A DNA stretch of 6,342 nt. Origin: Candidatus Dormiibacterota bacterium (GTDB taxonomy: Bacteria; Chloroflexota; Dormibacteria; Aeolococcales; Aeolococcaceae). The stretch's first letter is position 1, and each line of letters begins with the position of its first letter. Of this stretch, positions 5,582 to 6,342 are shown one piece after another. A model generated the notes under the pieces. That model saw only the letters and a program-made list of their open reading frames with translations. It made no database searches and had not been told where the DNA came from. A program made the position numbers and the translations under genes. The stretch spans positions 1 through 6,342 of the forward strand of contig PLDZ01000123.1 in assembly GCA_003136295.1 (NCBI GenBank), in the 5' to 3' direction.

Positions 5582-6342
5582 ATGACGCGGATCATTTCGG
5601 TCGCGAATCAGAAGGGCGGTGTGGGCAAGACCACCACCGCAGTGAACCTTGCGGCAGCCATCGCCGAGGCCGGGTTCAAGGTGCTCGCGGTCGATCTCGA
5701 TCCCCAGGGCCACCTCACTATCAACATGGGCTGCCGCCGGCCGGACGAGCTTGAGCGGACGATCTACGACCTCCTCACCGACCATCGAGTCAGCGTGGCC
5801 GACGTCCTCTTGACCTCTGAGGGCATGGGGCTCGATTTCATCCCTGCCAACATCGATCTCAGCGGCGCAGAGTTGCAGCTCGTCACCGAGTTCGGACGCG
5901 AGTCGATCCTCAAGGAGAAGCTCGAACCGATTGACGGCCGCTACGACTACATGATCATCGATTGCCCACCGTCGCTCGGCCTGCTGTGCATCAACGCGCT
6001 GGTGGCATCGACCGATGTGATCATCCCGCTGCAGTGCGAGTACTTCGGTATGAAGGGGATGCAGCAGCTGCAGCGCACCATCGATCGCGTGCGCGCCAAG
6101 CTGAACAGCCACCTGCGCGTCGCCGGGATCCTGCCGACGCTCTACAAGTCGCGCACCCTGCACAGCCAGGAGGTGCTGGATCTCGTCAAGAGCGCGTATC
6201 CCGACCTGGTCTTCCCGATCACCGTCGACTCTTCGATCAGGTTTGCCGAGACCCCCTTGGCGGGCCAGTCGATCCTCGAGTACGCCCCGAACTCGCCTGG
6301 GGCTCGCTCCTACCGGGCTCTCGCCAAGGCCGTCATCGCCCA
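5582..6342 (+). CDS. parA: ParA/Soj-family partitioning ATPase (C-terminus cut by window edge)
   Basis: A deviant-Walker ATPase of the ParA/Soj/MinD superfamily, whose typical members bind DNA nonspecifically as ATP dimers and move ParB-parS complexes during chromosome or plasmid segregation. The frame stays open from ATG 5582 to the window end, giving 253 residues. The deviant Walker A motif KGGVGKTTT is at 11-19, with signature lysine K11 and catalytic-loop K16. Walker A' VDLDPQG is at 37-43 and Walker B MIIDCPPSLG at 124-133. The protein begins directly with MTRIISVANQKGG, so there is no N-terminal DNA-binding extension, as in chromosomal Soj and small type Ib ParAs. Family length is about 250-270 residues, so little is missing. 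PQGHLT replaces the usual PQGN-T. No Shine-Dalgarno motif precedes the ATG. No parB is visible, though it could lie downstream. Assignment to the family is firm; a role in chromosome segregation is inferred. Confidence 0.93.
   Translation, partial: MTRIISVANQKGGVGKTTTAVNLAAAIAEAGFKVLAVDLDPQGHLTINMGCRRPDELERTIYDLLTDHRVSVADVLLTSEGMGLDFIPANIDLSGAELQLVTEFGRESILKEKLEPIDGRYDYMIIDCPPSLGLLCINALVASTDVIIPLQCEYFGMKGMQQLQRTIDRVRAKLNSHLRVAGILPTLYKSRTLHSQEVLDLVKSAYPDLVFPITVDSSIRFAETPLAGQSILEYAPNSPGARSYRALAKAVIA

Noticed and set aside
5519..6163. Minus-strand open frame of 214 codons opposite parA
   Set aside because: The plus strand encodes unmistakable Walker motifs of ParA across the same bases, so this frame is its shadow.

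Overview
This is a high-GC bacterial chromosome segment carrying housekeeping and metabolic genes. Five genes lie head to tail on the minus strand, and one gene diverges from them on the plus strand at the right edge. The GC-rich third codon positions, GTG starts, scarcity of Shine-Dalgarno sites and an ArgR-type operator of the TGCAT-N4-ATGCA form suggest a high-GC lineage such as Chloroflexota, Dormibacterota or Actinomycetota. The sequence alone does not decide among them. I see no mobile element, CRISPR array, tRNA or rRNA.

Reading along the minus strand from about 5.4 kb to 1, the genes are as follows. First is a two-TPR protein with an unassigned C-terminal region and a very acidic tail (4558-5433). 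Its last codons overlap the start of a cytoplasmic GH15 glucoamylase/trehalase-type enzyme (2655-4592). After a 31-base gap comes the arginine biosynthesis cluster argC (1598-2623), argJ (372-1607) and argB (1-347, cut by the window edge). On the plus strand, 5582-6342 encodes a ParA/Soj-family ATPase that is complete except for its extreme C-terminus.

ArgB, ArgC and ArgJ supply consecutive steps of the acetylated arginine pathway: N-acetylglutamate kinase, N-acetyl-glutamyl-phosphate reductase and ornithine acetyltransferase. ArgJ allows the acetyl group to be recycled. A near-perfect ARG-box palindrome (2647-2662) lies 24 bases upstream of the argC start and contains the stop codon of the GH15 gene. 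A -10-like TATACT sits only 8 bases before the argC ATG. The cluster therefore looks ArgR-controlled, with its promoter embedded in the 3' end of the upstream gene and a transcript that is leaderless or nearly so. The ArgB N-terminus resembles that of arginine-inhibited kinases, which suggests feedback at both transcript and enzyme level.

The 148-base divergent region (5434-5581) between the TPR gene and parA holds a perfect 14-base palindrome and a symmetric TATGATA. The latter can be read as a -10 element on either strand. I found no clearly new multi-gene system. The most interesting points are the regulatory layouts and the uncharacterised TPR protein.
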